Part shown: positions 1 through 12,739 of the stretch, piece after piece | Position numbering within the stretch: the first letter of the stretch is position 1 | Layout: each line of letters begins with the position of its first letter | From: Pagrus major | Taxonomy: Eukaryota > Chordata > Actinopteri > Spariformes > Sparidae | Length of the DNA stretch: 64,000 nt | Assembly: GCF_040436345.1 (NCBI RefSeq) | Contig: NC_133223.1 | Location: forward strand, 9,218,847 to 9,282,846 | Reading direction: 5' to 3' | Program-made: the position numbers and the translations under genes | Notes under the pieces: generated by a model | What the model was told of the DNA's origin: nothing | Database searches by the model: none | The model's input: only the letters and a program-made list of their open reading frames with translations

Positions 1-2929
1 CCCTGAGCCGAGCGAGTGTTGGTTCCCATTATAAGGCAGCCTGCTTGTCCCCAGAGGCAGAGCAGACCTGGCATTTCATCTGCCTTCCAAGCTCAGATCA
101 CACAAGCCAATCCCTTCCTCCAGCACTGGCTGATGACAGAGGAGGGATGCAGCCTGCTGATTGGTTGTTGGAGGCTCCAGTCGATAACACTGAACAAGGA
201 AGAGGCAGAGAGGGAGGTGGTGGTGGTTGGGTCTGCAGCCTGTGAGCACTGTAACCAGCAGGCTGTGTGTATTCTGTGCATGGATGTGTGTGTTGAGGTA
301 ATCTCTTCACCTAAACACCCGTCTGCAAAGACTGACATGTAATTTACACACACAGAATCAAAGCAACGGTGAACAGCTGAGTGATGAGGCAGAGCTGCTG
401 CTCTCTTCTTGTCTTTATAGCTCCATGATCGCACCGGGGCCATAACATCAATCCATACATGTCGGTGCAAGGACACTGATCATGAAGGGAATCAGTGAAG
501 AAGAGAAAGTCTGAGGTTTAAGGGTCAGTCTGAGGTTTGACACCTTTTATAAACAAAGTAAGTGTTAAAGTGTTCACAGAAAAATGGTGGAATGGAAGAG
601 CTGTTGCCTAATGACAAATATCTCCACATTTTTTCATTTTATGAATCCTGGCCAAGCGTTTCCTGACATTTCTAAACATTATCAATTCAGTTATTAATTT
701 TTGTTTTTCAGTAAAACAGACACACACTAGGGAGTCTAGGGTAGAGGGAGAAATACAGATAAATTCTGCTACTCTCTCAACAGAAGAAGGCAGTGGGATA
801 CAGTTAAAAGCTCACTTATTAAGTGAACCTTGAGTTTAGACTTTTTATTACCGATACTAAACTTTTTTCTGATTATCAGTATCTGTTTTTTTGCCTCTGA
901 TTGCTGATAAAATAAATGAATCATGCTGCTCTGGCTCTGATGCAGCATCCTCTGTCTGTCCGTAGTCACCACTCTGGTCTCACTCAATGTCCCGCCCACA
1001 ACACTGTCGGATAAGTGATAGCCTATAAATACTGAATAATCTGAATCTGTAAAGTAACTAGTAAGTTATTAATAAATGTAGTGGAGTGGAAGTGTTAAGT
1101 GGCAGCAAATGGAAATAATTAAGTAAAGTAGCTAAAATAGAGCTATGACGATATCAGATTTTCACTACACGCTGATCATGGCCAAACAAACAATATCATC
1201 ACAATATCAATAAAAATTTGAAAACAAATGCTTGGAATTAAATCTATCTTTAACTTTGTTCACTGTGTTCTCTCTCTTTTTCGGCTAACAAATTATTACA
1301 TTCTTAAAATCATGGTTATTGTGAATATCACAATATTGCGACACCCTTAACTTATGTATATCTATGTGTATATCGCTACTGAATATCAGATATCATCTTC
1401 TTGATTACTTATAATCCTGAAAAAACCATATTGGTCGATTGCTATTGACAAGGTAAAGAACGAACCTCCACGCTGAATAAGATTCAAAAGATTAAAAACA
1501 TTTTTAAAAGGCCAACTGACATGTGAAGAGAAATAAAATGACAGAACTTCATCAAACGCAGGGCTGCGTGATGTAACCATATTGTGATATGTTTAGGTCA
1601 TATCACCATACATGATATATATCTCAATATTTTGAAATCTCCTCAAAAGCACCTCATAAATGTTTGGACTGGGTGACAAAATCAAACATCACAACATTTT
1701 TGACCAACTTTGATATCAATATAGTCACATTATTGTAGTGATGACTAATAAATTGATCATTAATCATCAGTAATGTGGATATAATGACTAAGTGGAGAAT
1801 AAGAACAAGTGGAACAGTCTGGTAAGTTCAGAAAATGACATCACTTGACTGTAATGCAGCCTTTAAAACACTTACGTCATATCAAGATACAACAGCATCC
1901 AAAAAGACCACATATAGTCTCATATCACAATAACTGATATACTGACAGACCTATGAGAAAAATACTTGCTCATTCTTTCATTTTGCTAAATCTGTTCTCT
2001 GGATAAGTTTTGTTAGTTCTTAAGCAGGAGAAGGAAGTGGTACACGGCTGAAAACTCAATAATGAAGTGAATCTTGAGTTTGATTAAGAGACTAAAAACA
2101 TTCAGAAAGGTTAATAGGCAACTGACATGTGAGTAACAAAGTAGCATTACATAATAACCATCATTAATTAAAAAAAGTTAATTCAAAGTTATTTAAACTT
2201 AAGATTATAGTTACTTGACTGTTTAAAAGCAACTTGTGTAAGACAAAGTCCATCGTCTCTGTTAAATAAAGCAATAAATCAATAATTAGGTAACTGAATA
2301 AATTAATTACATGGACTACACATTTGTTTTGTGTTATTATCCAATACAAGTTAAACAAGAAAATACTCGTTTATCAGTCTCAGCTGCATCTGTGACTACG
2401 TAGAGCGACAGCGCCCTCTGCTGACACACTGTGCTACAGCAGATACACCTGCTCCTATCAGCTGATGCATCTTCATCAAGTTTGCCACTGCCCCAGTTTT
2501 CAGCTTTCTTCCACTGAACAAGCATCTCTCCAAACAGCTGATCCTGTCCTGCTCAGGTAAGCCACAGCAGATCAGGGAGAAATGTTTAGAAATAAATGCT
2601 GCAACACTCAGTTTTATGTTCCACCAGACAGGAGTGCCACAAGGAGTGTTTATTTTGGAGACAGAGGAATATTCAGTATATAGAGACAAGGTTCTAATGT
2701 TCATCTATGGTGGAAACTAAGTTAACACACTGCTTTTATGATAAGGACTTAATTTAGTGTTAGGCTTGGAGTCATGACTATGTTTAATGTTAGGATTAAG
2801 GTTAGGGTTAGGCAATTTACATGTGAGGATTTATTCATTTTCACTCTTAAGTCATTGTAAAAAAGAATATGTTTGGGTTTTGGACTGTTTGACTGTGATT
2901 CTGACATTTGTCACTATTTATATACACCT

Positions 2930-3390
2930 CAAAAGTTGGGACGCTGTGTAAAACTAAACAAAACATTTTTTAAATGGAATGCAAACATTTGCAAACTGTC
3001 ATTACCAACAACGGTCTTCCCGAGCACATGTAGTAATCTCCTTTCTACAGTCATGTGTTTGACAAAGTGTTGAACCTCACCTCATACTGAGCCTTTCGGT
3101 CATGATACTATCACCTGTTACCACCGAGCCTGTTCACCTGTGGAGCGTTCCAAACAGCTGTTTTTGGAGCGTTCCACATCTTTCAGTCTTTTTTTGCTCC
3201 TGTCCCAACGTGTTTGAAACGTGTTGCTGCCATCAAAATCAAAATAAACTGATATTTACAAAAATGAATGAAGTTAATAAACATTAACTATATTGTCTTT
3301 GTGCTGCTTTCTATTAAGTAGATGTCAAAAAGGATTAACAAACGATCACATTCTGTTTTATTTATGTTTGACACAGCGTCAGCTCGTATA
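2930..3390. mobile_element. Degraded non-autonomous DNA transposon with terminal inverted repeats
   Basis: The left end near 2938 reads GGGACGCTGTGTAAAAC. The right end near 3352-3380 reads GTTTGACACAGCGTC, which is its inverted counterpart. The interior resembles a very common teleost repeat that carries the phrase CCTGTCCCAACGTGTTTGAAACGTGTTGC. No intact transposase is visible. It lies in cacnb4 intron 2. The superfamily is not certain. Confidence 0.5.
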
Positions 3391-6300
3391 TTTACTCATT
3401 TAAAACATTAACTGATGGTGAAAATAATCTTTAGCTGCAGCCTGACTTTGTATGCATGAGTGAGTTGTATTTATTTGCTGCTTCATTTTTGTAACATTCA
3501 GTAGTTTTTGCTGTTAAAGCCCAGTTTTGAGACTGATTCATTAAGGATACAAACAGGTGAGGAAAGATTTGGGAAGCAATGATAAAAAACACAAATTTCT
3601 CCAGAAGTATACTATTATTGGGTAATCTTGTCAGATGGTCTCCGAGGTACAGGCAGGCGAGTAGAGGGTGGCAGCATGGAGCCATGAGAGCAGAGGCTGG
3701 GCAACACCAAGTAATTCACAAATGAAAGGCTGCTGAGTTGAGCCATGTGACCTACATAAGAGGGATTAACGGGGTGAAGAAGTCCCTTTCTTATCGCTTT
3801 GCAGGCTGAAAGCTGGAAAATTAGGTTAAAGGAAAGTCTGCTAAATGTATTGTGATTCAGAAATGAAATTTAATTTCAGGGAGAAAGCTGTGGCATCACA
3901 AGCTTTGCCATCCCAAAATGAGACTTTATTCAAATCTGCAGGCCTTACATTCCTCTGCCCCTCAGACAGAAGGAATTAAACTGGCTGACCCAGGATGTGA
4001 ATATGGGCTGAGACGTCAATTCAGATTTTTGAGAAGAGGCAGTGATGAGGTCAGCGGTTCACAGCCGCATTTCTGTCACCACTGAAACGTAAATTTCCGG
4101 TCGGCCTCAGCTGAATTTATTACAGCGCGAGATTCAATTTGCACTGCCTGAAAAGACGGTTTGTCACAGAAAATGCTGTTTGCACATGTTCGATGCGTTT
4201 TCCTACCTTTAAAAACTGTCATCTCTTTAATATTGGCATGTTGGGCAAACACAGGGCTTGTGCCTGCTTCTTCTGAAATGATTATTCACCATTTTTGATG
4301 TCGATATGGGGGGATGCATGTTGTAACTTAAAGCTGCAGTGATGATGATGATCATTTCAATGATAAAATTAGTAATTGTTTCAGTCATTCTGTCAGTGTT
4401 CTGACATGTGAGGATTTGCTCATTCATTAGAGTCAGGTGTGCTGCTTCATCAATTGCATTTACTATTTGTTTTAAATGTTATTTTGTCACCATTAATGAC
4501 TAACAGCTACATTTACTGTGGGATGCTGAGGGAAAGCCACACAGATTTTTTTCTGTGAGAGGTGTTGCTGTGGAAACTGTACAAGACACGTGGTTGTGGC
4601 TGATTTCACATATTAATCATGTCTGCACTGGTAGACAAGGTTGATTTTCTTTATAAAAACAGAAAAAAAAATCACAAAAATGACGTTTAACATTAATTTG
4701 AATGTTAAGGAAAAACTTGGACCGATTCTACGATATGTCAATGAATTTGTGCTCAGCTCAGCTGGTATTTTAGGTGTTGTAGAGGAAGTTATTAAATTCC
4801 ACTGTGGACATTAATGAAGGACACATATGTATGTTGCATACACAAAATCTGAAGAACATGGCTGTAGCAGTTCTCCATTTTACATGACTGTAAATATCAA
4901 CAATGGGAAAAGTTCTTCTGAATAGAAATTGTTTTCCTTGTTAGTAAGCTTGAAGATCTGTGTCTCTTTTTGATTCAACAGCAGCAGAAAAAAATGACTG
5001 TTGGTTACTGAAATAGTGTTTTTCTTTTCATGTTGTCAGAAAGATTTCCTTTTTTCATGTGACTTCTCTTTTGCTTTGACACACATTTCATCAAATCGTT
5101 TATGTGCACATGCTGCAGGGTGTCTTCAGGTATCAGGTAATGCTTTATTAGACTTCAAGATCATTTATAACCAAATTTAAGAGAGATTTCTGGGCAATCT
5201 TCTTTTTATTATTCAACCATCACAGGTAAGCATAAAGGTGAGTAGTATAAATGTGGTCCCAAGCAAAGCAAGGTGTTATGTAAGAGTGTGGTTATTGTGA
5301 GTTAGATCAATCTACATTTTTCCAAAGGGTAAGAGCAAGTATAGAGTAAAAAGACAGAGTTTCTCTTTTTTAGTGGCTCATTGCCCATCACCTAAACCAG
5401 CTGTTACTGTCACATATGTATGTCAAATTAGGACACTAATCAAAATATGTTAAACTGTACCACTTCTAGTCCTTTCAGGATCATGATATACTTACTTTTT
5501 ACCAAAGCAATGATAAGTAAACATGATGCAAAGAAAAGCATATCTACTACGTGGCAGATAAAGCCCAGATTGTGCCTTTTTCCAGCACTGGAATATCTAC
5601 CTTGAGAATTTAAGGAGAAGCTGCAGCTGACCTTATTTCACATGCTGATATACTGCCTCCCACTGTTCATGGGATTCATTGCATCTTGCAGACACATAGA
5701 GATCATTTCTGAGAACATGCACAGCCAGCGCTCTGATGCAGGACATGTATGGTAGCCATTATGTGCCGTATACTGCACCGGCACATATGTACCTTATATT
5801 AGCATGATGAGGAGCAAAGGTCGTCTGTGTCACTCCGTGCTGCCCCTCTGGATTATGTTCCTGAAAGCAAACATCTGCTGAGCTCTGGCATCCTCTTATG
5901 ATGGCGCTCAGAGGTTGGCCCGGAAACGCTTCAGACATCCGCTCACCAACCACACAGAGAAACATCTGTCCATGTGAGGGGTGCATGTACACGTTGGGCA
6001 CACCGTCTGTGAGAATCAACTTTCGACCAGCACCTCTGTGACAGATCCAGTGATATGAGTTTATTATGTGTTGACTCAGACTGATCATAGCCTTCTTCTT
6101 TGATAACATGCTGTCCTTTTCCTGCGACATCAACTGAACATGAGGAACACACTGACATTTTATAACAATCACCTCAAGTCATTTTCTCTTTCTAAAATTC
6201 GCTCTTTTTGAATTCCGTCTTCCTGAAATGGACTCATCTGTGTGAGCTCATCGGGCCGTTGCCTGACAGTCCGCCACACTGATCCTCCCTTAACCCGAAC

Positions 6301-6459
6301 ACTTAGAGTCAATCCGCAGTGAGATCACCCTCCGGAAAACTCCACTTAAAGCTCCTGAAAACATATGTATTCAATAAGCTTCTTTCCCTGAGTTATGGAC
6401 TCAACATGAGCACACAAATGAGATTTTCTGTATTAGTGATTTTGTCTGTGCTCTTCTCA

Positions 6460-6577
6460 CTGGTCTGTTTTGCTGTGAAGCTCCAGAAATGTTTTGTGGA
6501 CTACGAAACTTTCCATCAACATTAGGGTGAGTAGATAAAGACTGAATTTTCATCTTTGTGTGAAATTATCCTTAACT
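6460..6577 (+). repeat. Terminal fragment of the long-inverted-repeat MITE family also at 56259
   Basis: The segment around TTTTGCTGTGAAGCTCCAG, through 'gttttgtgga' and 'gactgaattttcatcttt', matches the right arm of the larger element at 56259-56740 with scattered differences. Only this arm is recognisable, so it is a truncated copy. Confidence 0.5.
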
Positions 6578-8791
6578 TATTCTAACACATTTCTACGGGA
6601 GCACCAGCATGGGAATATTGCCACAGACTCTAGAATTCAAAACTCTATTATACTGTGAAATACAGAGAGAGAGAGAGACGGGCTGTGGTCAGCATTGTGT
6701 GAACTCGTTTGATAAGGGCTTGAATGTAACGGAAATTCAATTTTATGTACAAATCCAGCTTTAACTAACTTTTGTACTGAAACACACCATCTCATTTTGC
6801 TCTCAAACTGAATTCTGCAATAAAAGCCAGATTTCAAAGCACAGAAATGAGATAAGGATGAAGAATGGAGAGCTGGTAAGAAGCAAACATGACTCATTGT
6901 AAATGATTTCGGGTAAATAAAACAAATGTTCTGGAGGCGAATCAATCTTATGTAACTTTAAAGGATGCATTCTTCTCCATTTTCTTTCATGTGAACATTT
7001 ACTGTAAAATAAAAAGTGCATTGTTCTGAAAGGAGGAGGAGGAGGAGCAGTTTCCTGCTAATCAACCTTCTGCGCTTGACCCCTGTTGTTGAAGGGCGGC
7101 TGTTACTATGGATACACGAGGGAATCAAAGACAGCCCACCGCTCCTCTTCTCACCTGATGACAATCACACCGGTGATGACACGGATCACAGCGGGGGTGT
7201 TGAACAGATCTGTGAGCGTGTATTGAGGAACAGGAGTGAGCGAGTTGTTAAATGTGTATTTCTCTGTCCTACTGTCGTACTTACTCTTTGTTTTGTCTCC
7301 TTGTTATCCATTCTCTTTTTGTTTCTTTCATGTTTGTATACATATTGCTTTTCTTCCTTCCTGTGAGCCTCATAATTACTTTCACGCAGCAGGCACTCAA
7401 TAATTAATGGGACATGTCAACAAGTTGAACACTGGTGCAGACCGTGTTACCCTGAGAAAACATCATCAGCTGGTGTTCTGCTCGGTAGTTTTACCGCCGG
7501 TGCCGAACAGGTTCATAGTAATAGCCAAAAAAATGTAACTTAAAAAATAATACATGTGACCTGCATTGCTTTTGGACTCACACATGAAAAGCTCACATAC
7601 ACAAAGTGACCTACATGTAGCTGAACTGCAGCAGCCACAGATGTGAGCGCCTGACACTATCATATATCACACCTGGCTATTAGATTCGACAAGTTGTCGT
7701 GTGCTTTTGTAAGCATGTCAAACTGAAAAAGCCTCCGACCAGATTATTTTTTGATTTGTGTTACTGCGTCTCCTCAGAGACCAAGACCAGCCCATGATGG
7801 AGGAGTTCAAGGTCAGGTATGGAGGAATGAAAAAGTGAAGAAGAAAGAGGGGGAGGGGTTTGGCCAAATGTAGCTAATGACGGCGTGCCGCAGCCGCCTC
7901 AGTTCCCTTGGTAACTTGTTAGCATGATGTCCAAGTCCAGGGTTAGTCCCTTCACTATTATGAATTACAGAAGGGACTTCATAAAGGAAGCCCATTTGAA
8001 TTTGTTTTACAGTGGCACATATAAAGGAGGCGGCAGCGGCTGCATTCAAACAGCCCTGCCAACCCCGTCCTTATGAATTATACATGGTTGGTAGACGCCT
8101 CCTAAGCAGCTGAGCGGCCTGGATTCACAGGCTGGTGCAAATCAAGGTCATCAATTCTACAAAAAGCTTTAGCATCACATAGTTGTTTTGTTCACTTTTC
8201 ACTTGACGTTAGAGTCGACCTCTAGTGAGGGAAACTAAGAGTTTGACAGGACTGCTGTCAGGAACCAGCAGCGGTACACAGACCACTCACTTTCTCAAGT
8301 CTCTAAAAACGATGAAGAGGAATTTCAACAAGAGTTTCTTCAAGCACCAAATCCCCAATGTGCTCATCATTCACTGTCAGTGCTGGGACTGCGATCACAC
8401 ATTAGTCCATCGAAACTCATCACAGACAAGAGTATACATTCACACAAGTTGTGTTGCTGAGTGTATTGGTGTATCTGATACACACCCATATGAAAACTTT
8501 CTTTTACAGAAGATAATGCTGAAACAGATGTTCGGGGTAGTTTATAATTATTAAATTCCCAGTGAAATGTACTGTTTGAGTGCACTGCTGTCATTTTGTA
8601 CAAAAACATTTACTGGTTTGATAACCACTTTTGACACTATCTAGGTACATCAAAAACCAGAGGCAGTCCAGGCACTCCAAATATAAGAAAATGATTCAAA
8701 CAACCAAAAACAGAAATATTAAATATCCTTTATTATAGTTGCTAAAATATTAAAAGGCCAGTTGTTGAAAAACCGACATGTTTTGACCACT

Positions 8792-9058
8792 GGGGCGGCT
8801 GTGGCTCAGAAGGTCGTCCACTAATCTGAAGGTCAGTGGTTTGATTTCCAGACCCCTGCAGTCTACATGTTGCATTGTCCTTGGGCAAGATACTGAGCCG
8901 CAAATTGTTCCTGGTGTCTCTTCTATCGGCATGTGAGAGTGTGTGTGGATGGTTATCGCTCCTGATGAGCATGAGGCGTAGCAGCCTCTGTCACCAGTGT
9001 GTGAATGTGTGTGTGAATGCTGACTTTGAGTGGTCTGACTATATAAATACAGTCCATC
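8792..9058 (+). mobile_element. tRNA-derived SINE-like element, copy 1
   Basis: It begins GGGGCGGCTGTGGCTCAG, like the 5' end and A-box region of a tRNA. A degenerate B-box (GTGGTTTGATTTCC) follows at 8836-8849. The body has the phrases 'ccttgggcaagatactgag' and 'cctgatgagcatgaggc' and ends near 'actatataaatacag', all typical of an abundant teleost SINE-like family. A second, more decayed copy lies at 43860-44092. Confidence 0.6.
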
Positions 9059-9636
9059 CACAGTGCACTCTGACTTCATCAGGGCTCCAAACAATAAACA
9101 ACACGATTTCATAACAAACCAGATGAAACAAAAACTCACAAGTGAAACTGCTGGTATTAAAATAATCCTCAAGTAAAAGCACAAAGTATTGTTCTCAAAC
9201 ACTACTCAGAGTATTAGTTACTTTTTAACCGTTGATGTTTAATAAATGATCAATAGCAGACGTTCAGTCAAAGGAGTTTCTGTTTCTCCAACTCCACTCA
9301 GTAGTGATCACAACACCTGTACAGCTCGGTGACTGCATGACCGTACTTGTCACTGTGATCAGATTTCCATTAGCCTGTCGGTGTGCTTAGCAGGCTCACA
9401 TTTGTTCACGTGTGTAAGGTTGGCAAGTAAAGTAGTAGCATCCACACAGTACCCATGGCAACACTTCTGAACAACAACAACAAACACACAATAAACAATG
9501 ACACCACATAATGTTTGGCTGTAAGAGGTGCCCTGTTTTCAAAATCAGATACGGGCTTTCCATTATTTTCTCGGATTCATTATGTGGAGAAATCATCCCG
9601 GTAGATTCATGTGGGTGAGGCAGCAAAGTGTCCTAC

Positions 9637-9720
9637 CTGTCTGAGGATGAAGGAGGTGGAGGTGGTGCTGCCGTCAGACCTCTTCAGCCGGCTGCGTCTG
9701 GAGTAGGTGCCTCTGTTAGC
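9637..9720 (-). CDS. cacnb4: cacnb4 coding exon 2: voltage-gated calcium channel beta-4 subunit
   Basis: On the minus strand this 84-base exon sits between CTCACCAG and GTAGGA. It encodes 28 residues, including [25 protein letters not shown] sequence recalled as characteristic of the CACNB4 N-terminal variable region, just before the conserved A domain. Both splice phases are 0, so it joins exon 1 directly in frame. Beta-4 is a cytosolic MAGUK-like protein that binds the alpha-interaction domain of CaV1/CaV2 alpha-1 subunits, promoting channel surface delivery and modulating gating. The SH3 and guanylate-kinase-like domains are off-window. Teleosts usually have a and b duplicates; this fragment cannot tell which, so no suffix is given. 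Confidence 0.88.
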
Positions 9721-10446
9721 CTGGTGAGGACAGAACACACACAAATCAAATCCACCTTTTAATTTCCTCTATATCTTTGTAGCATCTCTACCCTTGACTC
9801 CCCTCCACACTGACTCAAGGGCACCTTCCCCCTAGTAGCCCCATCAGCCCCAGTCTCTCAGGCCCCGGGGTTGACAGGGCTCTGGATCCTTCCAGCTGCC
9901 TCTTGTCCTCTGTGATGACCTGATTATATGAAGCCACTCTGTAATTGCTCCTTACCAAAATCCACAACACATTTCTTTTGTATGGACACAACTAAGCTGC
10001 ACTGATTCCCTTTGTATGACCCAGTTTCATACGCAGCCTATTTGTTTCAGTGCTTGAGGAGCCAATGAGGCAACACTGCACCTGAGATGCAAAAGGAGGG
10101 GCGACATATGATAAACGACCTCTCAGCTTTTCAAACACGGTATGTTTGGAATCATATCCTCCTGTGACACAGCAGAGCATCTGGGGTAACTGGATGCTTC
10201 CAACCCCAAAAACCAAAAGAACAGACTGCTGCAGACTTACTTATTTATTTAACGTCTTTTATGATGAAGGACCATGTACAATATTAAATGTTGCCATTTG
10301 ATGCAATGTACCAGAGTTAGCTTATAGCTAATTTACATCTGTAGTCCCTTGGCAGTTCATAATTAAATCTTCACATAGTTATAGAACATCACAGAAAAAA
10401 TAAATTAACTATAACAAACATAACACAGTAACACAAAGCAGTACAT

Positions 10447-10451
<5 letters not shown>

Positions 10452-10481
<30 letters not shown>
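10452..10481. repeat. (CA)n microsatellite
   Basis: An uninterrupted CA run of about 15 units in cacnb4 intron 1. Confidence 0.95.
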
Positions 10482-10482
<1 letters not shown>

Positions 10483-10834
10483 ATATCATTCAGGTCAAAA
10501 GCAGTGATATAAGATCAGGACTCGGGCTGCATTTATTTATCACAATCATCTCAGCAACTCTTTTTATTTTGGATTAATCTGCTGATTACTTTCTATAAAA
10601 TTGGAATATTGTGAAAAATGCAAATCATAATGAGATGATATCTTCAAATTGCTTGTTTTGTTCAACCAACACCACAAAATATTCAGTTGACTAAACAGTC
10701 TTAGGTTCCACTTACATCACTATTTCTGGAGCTTTCAGCTGTCAGACGTGGTCCTCATCGTCAGATTAAATCTGCTCAGTTGTCATGGAGCTGAATGTTC
10801 CAATTTACTATAATTTTGCACAATAGAGCGCATA

Positions 10835-11244
10835 CCTCCGCCAAGGCCCACAGTCTCCTTTAATTCAATCAAGACTAATCCAATATCAAATAAAACGTAC
10901 TTAAATCAACCAGATTTGGATTTGTATTTTCATCCCCATCAAACTGAACTCACTCACAGCCACGTTAATACACCTGATTTTTTCCATCAAGATCTACTGT
11001 ATGTACTCTCCCCTGAGAAATAAAAGAAAATGTCAAAATTAATCAAAGGGATTCAAAAATCCCTGGATCTGTCCCTTAATGCAGATAAACACCAAAAGTT
11101 ACTGTGGTCTATTCTGGGCTGAGACACATCCTCCATCCAAGTGCGGTGGAAATCTGTTCAGTATTTTTTGTGTAATCCTGCTGACAAACCAACCAAACAC
11201 CAACTAATGGACACGGGCGAAAAACATAACCTCCTTGGCGGAGG
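10835..11244 (-). mobile_element. Non-autonomous repeat with CCTCCGCCAAGG inverted ends
   Basis: The left end reads CCTCCGCCAAGGCC and the right end CTCCTTGGCGGAGGG, which is its inverted form. The interior, read on the minus strand, has 'caggattacacaaaaa' and 'gggctgagacacatcctcc'-type phrases of a very abundant teleost repeat. A truncated copy in the opposite orientation is at 23868-24100. No protein is encoded. Confidence 0.6.
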
Positions 11245-11387
11245 GAATTCAACAGAAGAAAAAAACCAAGTCAAATTCTCTGATTTCAGCTTCTTCAGTG
11301 TGAATATTTTCTGGTTTCTTTACTCCTCTACGAAACAATCATCTTGGGATATGAGAAAGACTGATCAACATTTTTTAACATTTTCTG

Positions 11388-11951
11388 TAAGGATGCACGA
11401 TATGGATTTTTTCAGCCGATAACCGATAACTACCTGCTTCTCATGGACGATACTGATAACCGACAACCATTTCACATTTTTGTATTTTAAAAATAAGTTC
11501 ATAACCTGCAGTTGATGCACCCCTGAGGGTAAAAGGCTCAGACTTGGCAGCTGATGGATGATTTATCATTCATAGCTCTAATAACATTTATTATGTTAAA
11601 CCCAGACCATCTCCCTCCTCTATGAACGCTTGTGGAACACGTATTGCAAGGTAATTGTGTTGTCTTCTTCTGAACTGAAAAACAACACCCACTCCAGCGA
11701 CATGTGTGGCTCTTGTCTACATTGCGTGCAGCAGCTCTACGTCATGAACGTGTCAACAGCATTGTTGTTCTTTTTCTTTGTGTTTACTGGCAGCTGGCAA
11801 ACCAACTTTAAAGGTGCATACCGCCACATACTGTGTGTAAATGCTGCACTTGCAAGCAATTTGTTTTTGTATCATCGCTTTTAATTATCGGCTATAATTT
11901 TACATTATCGGGCTGATTATTTATCAGTCTGATATATATGGTGCATCCCTA
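11388..11951. mobile_element. hAT-type non-autonomous element with 8-bp target duplication
   Basis: The ends are imperfect inverted repeats: TAAGGATGCACGATATGG on the left and GTGCATCCCTA on the right. Both sides are flanked by the identical octamer ATTTTCTG (11380-11387 and 11952-11959), the duplication length expected of hAT insertion. Subterminal GATAACCGATAA motifs are typical of this teleost family. No transposase remains. A fragment of the same family lies near 36757. Confidence 0.75.
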
Positions 11952-12570
11952 ATTTTCTGACACTTTATAGATCAAACAACTAACTGATTCATTAAGAACA
12001 TAATTGACAGTAAACATAGTCATTAGTTGTAGCCCTAGCAGTCAATATAAGAGAAGCTGGGACTAATGTTCAGTATTTATGTTTAAAAAAGAGATTAGTC
12101 AATTATCAAAACACAGCAGTTGCCGATCAATTTTCAGTGGAACAGCTGATTAATTATTGACTAATTTCAGCTCCACAATCATTAGCTTTCACTATCATAT
12201 AAATATATTTCTATCCATCTATGTGTAGCAGAAGCTGCCTGAGTGCTAAAGATGAGTTTCCTCTGTCGGACCACCTCATGCATCATGAGCACAGTCCCAT
12301 CAGAACATCCTTAATAATTAAGAAGCCCATTTCATTTCTTTCTGAATAAATCTAATTCTCAGCATACTGCAGGACCAGAGCCTGTGTGTGATGGATGACA
12401 CCCCAGAGGCTCATTAGGACTGATGCAAGATGTGTCTTCAGTGAAACACAGAGCGTAATAATGAGTTAAGCAGGTCTGTGGGGATCACTGCTCAGTCTTT
12501 AAAATCAATTTCCAATGTTGCTGTTGGACTATCAGGAGTGTATTGTTCTCCTTCCTTTTTTTTCTATCAG

Positions 12571-12642
12571 AGAAGAAGAAGAAGAAGAAGAAGAAGAAGA
12601 AGAAGAAGAAGAAGAAGAAGAAGAAGAAGAAGAAGAAGAAGA
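12571..12642. repeat. (GAA/TTC) trinucleotide tract, 24 units
   Basis: A pure 72-bp AGA/GAA run on the plus strand, which is (TTC)n in the cacnb4 sense direction. It starts 34 bases inside intron 1 from the exon 1 donor. The tract creates spurious poly-Arg and poly-Glu ORFs on the plus strand. Confidence 0.97.
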
Positions 12643-12676
12643 GCCTCTGATTTCATGCATATCTGTATCTTCCTAC

Positions 12677-12739
12677 CTGGAACACGGGCTTCTGCAGCCC
12701 GTCTCCTATCCCGTGCCGGGTGTAGATGTGCCGGGACAT
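12677..12739 (-). CDS. cacnb4: cacnb4 coding exon 1: voltage-gated calcium channel beta-4 subunit N-terminus
   Basis: This 63-base exon encodes 21 residues beginning MSRHIYTRHGIG and ending LQKPVFQ, followed by a consensus GTAGGA donor in phase 0. It was assigned because it is the nearest upstream open segment with a donor of matching phase to exon 2 and lies in a GC-rich, promoter-like patch. The ATG is the first and only in-frame one after a TGA at 12854-12856, with G at position -3. The reading frame stays open for 38 codons upstream without any ATG. Alternative first exons are common in beta subunits, so this may be only one of several N-termini. Confidence 0.7.

Larger units (their letters stand above)
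1..9636 (-). other. cacnb4: cacnb4 intron 2 (partial, continues beyond window)
   Basis: This stretch lies downstream, on the minus strand, of cacnb4 exon 2. I looked for the next expected coding exon, the conserved [22 protein letters not shown] block of the beta subunits, and for the alternative short N-terminal exon, and saw neither. The sequence is AT-rich, has no long conserved-looking ORF, and holds degraded transposon pieces that are listed separately. The first 250 bases are more GC-rich but show no recognisable coding segment. A regulatory element or alternative promoter cannot be excluded. Confidence 0.7.
9721..12676 (-). other. cacnb4: cacnb4 intron 1
   Basis: The intron joins coding exons 1 and 2 with a GTAGGA donor and a CTCACCAG acceptor. 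It contains a CA microsatellite, a foldback-type repeat, a hAT element with an exact 8-bp target duplication, scattered fragments of a teleost hAT MITE (about 10535-10700 and 11960-12180), and a GAA/TTC tract close to the donor. I see no additional coding exon in it. Confidence 0.75.

Noticed and set aside
2801..2812. GTTAGGGTTAGG, telomere-like motif
   Set aside because: Only two units within ordinary AT-rich sequence, which is expected by chance and in degraded repeats.
8225..8554. 109-codon plus-strand ORF in cacnb4 intron 2
   Set aside because: It opens without an ATG, has no splice context, domain or conserved motif, and lies beside a SINE-like element.
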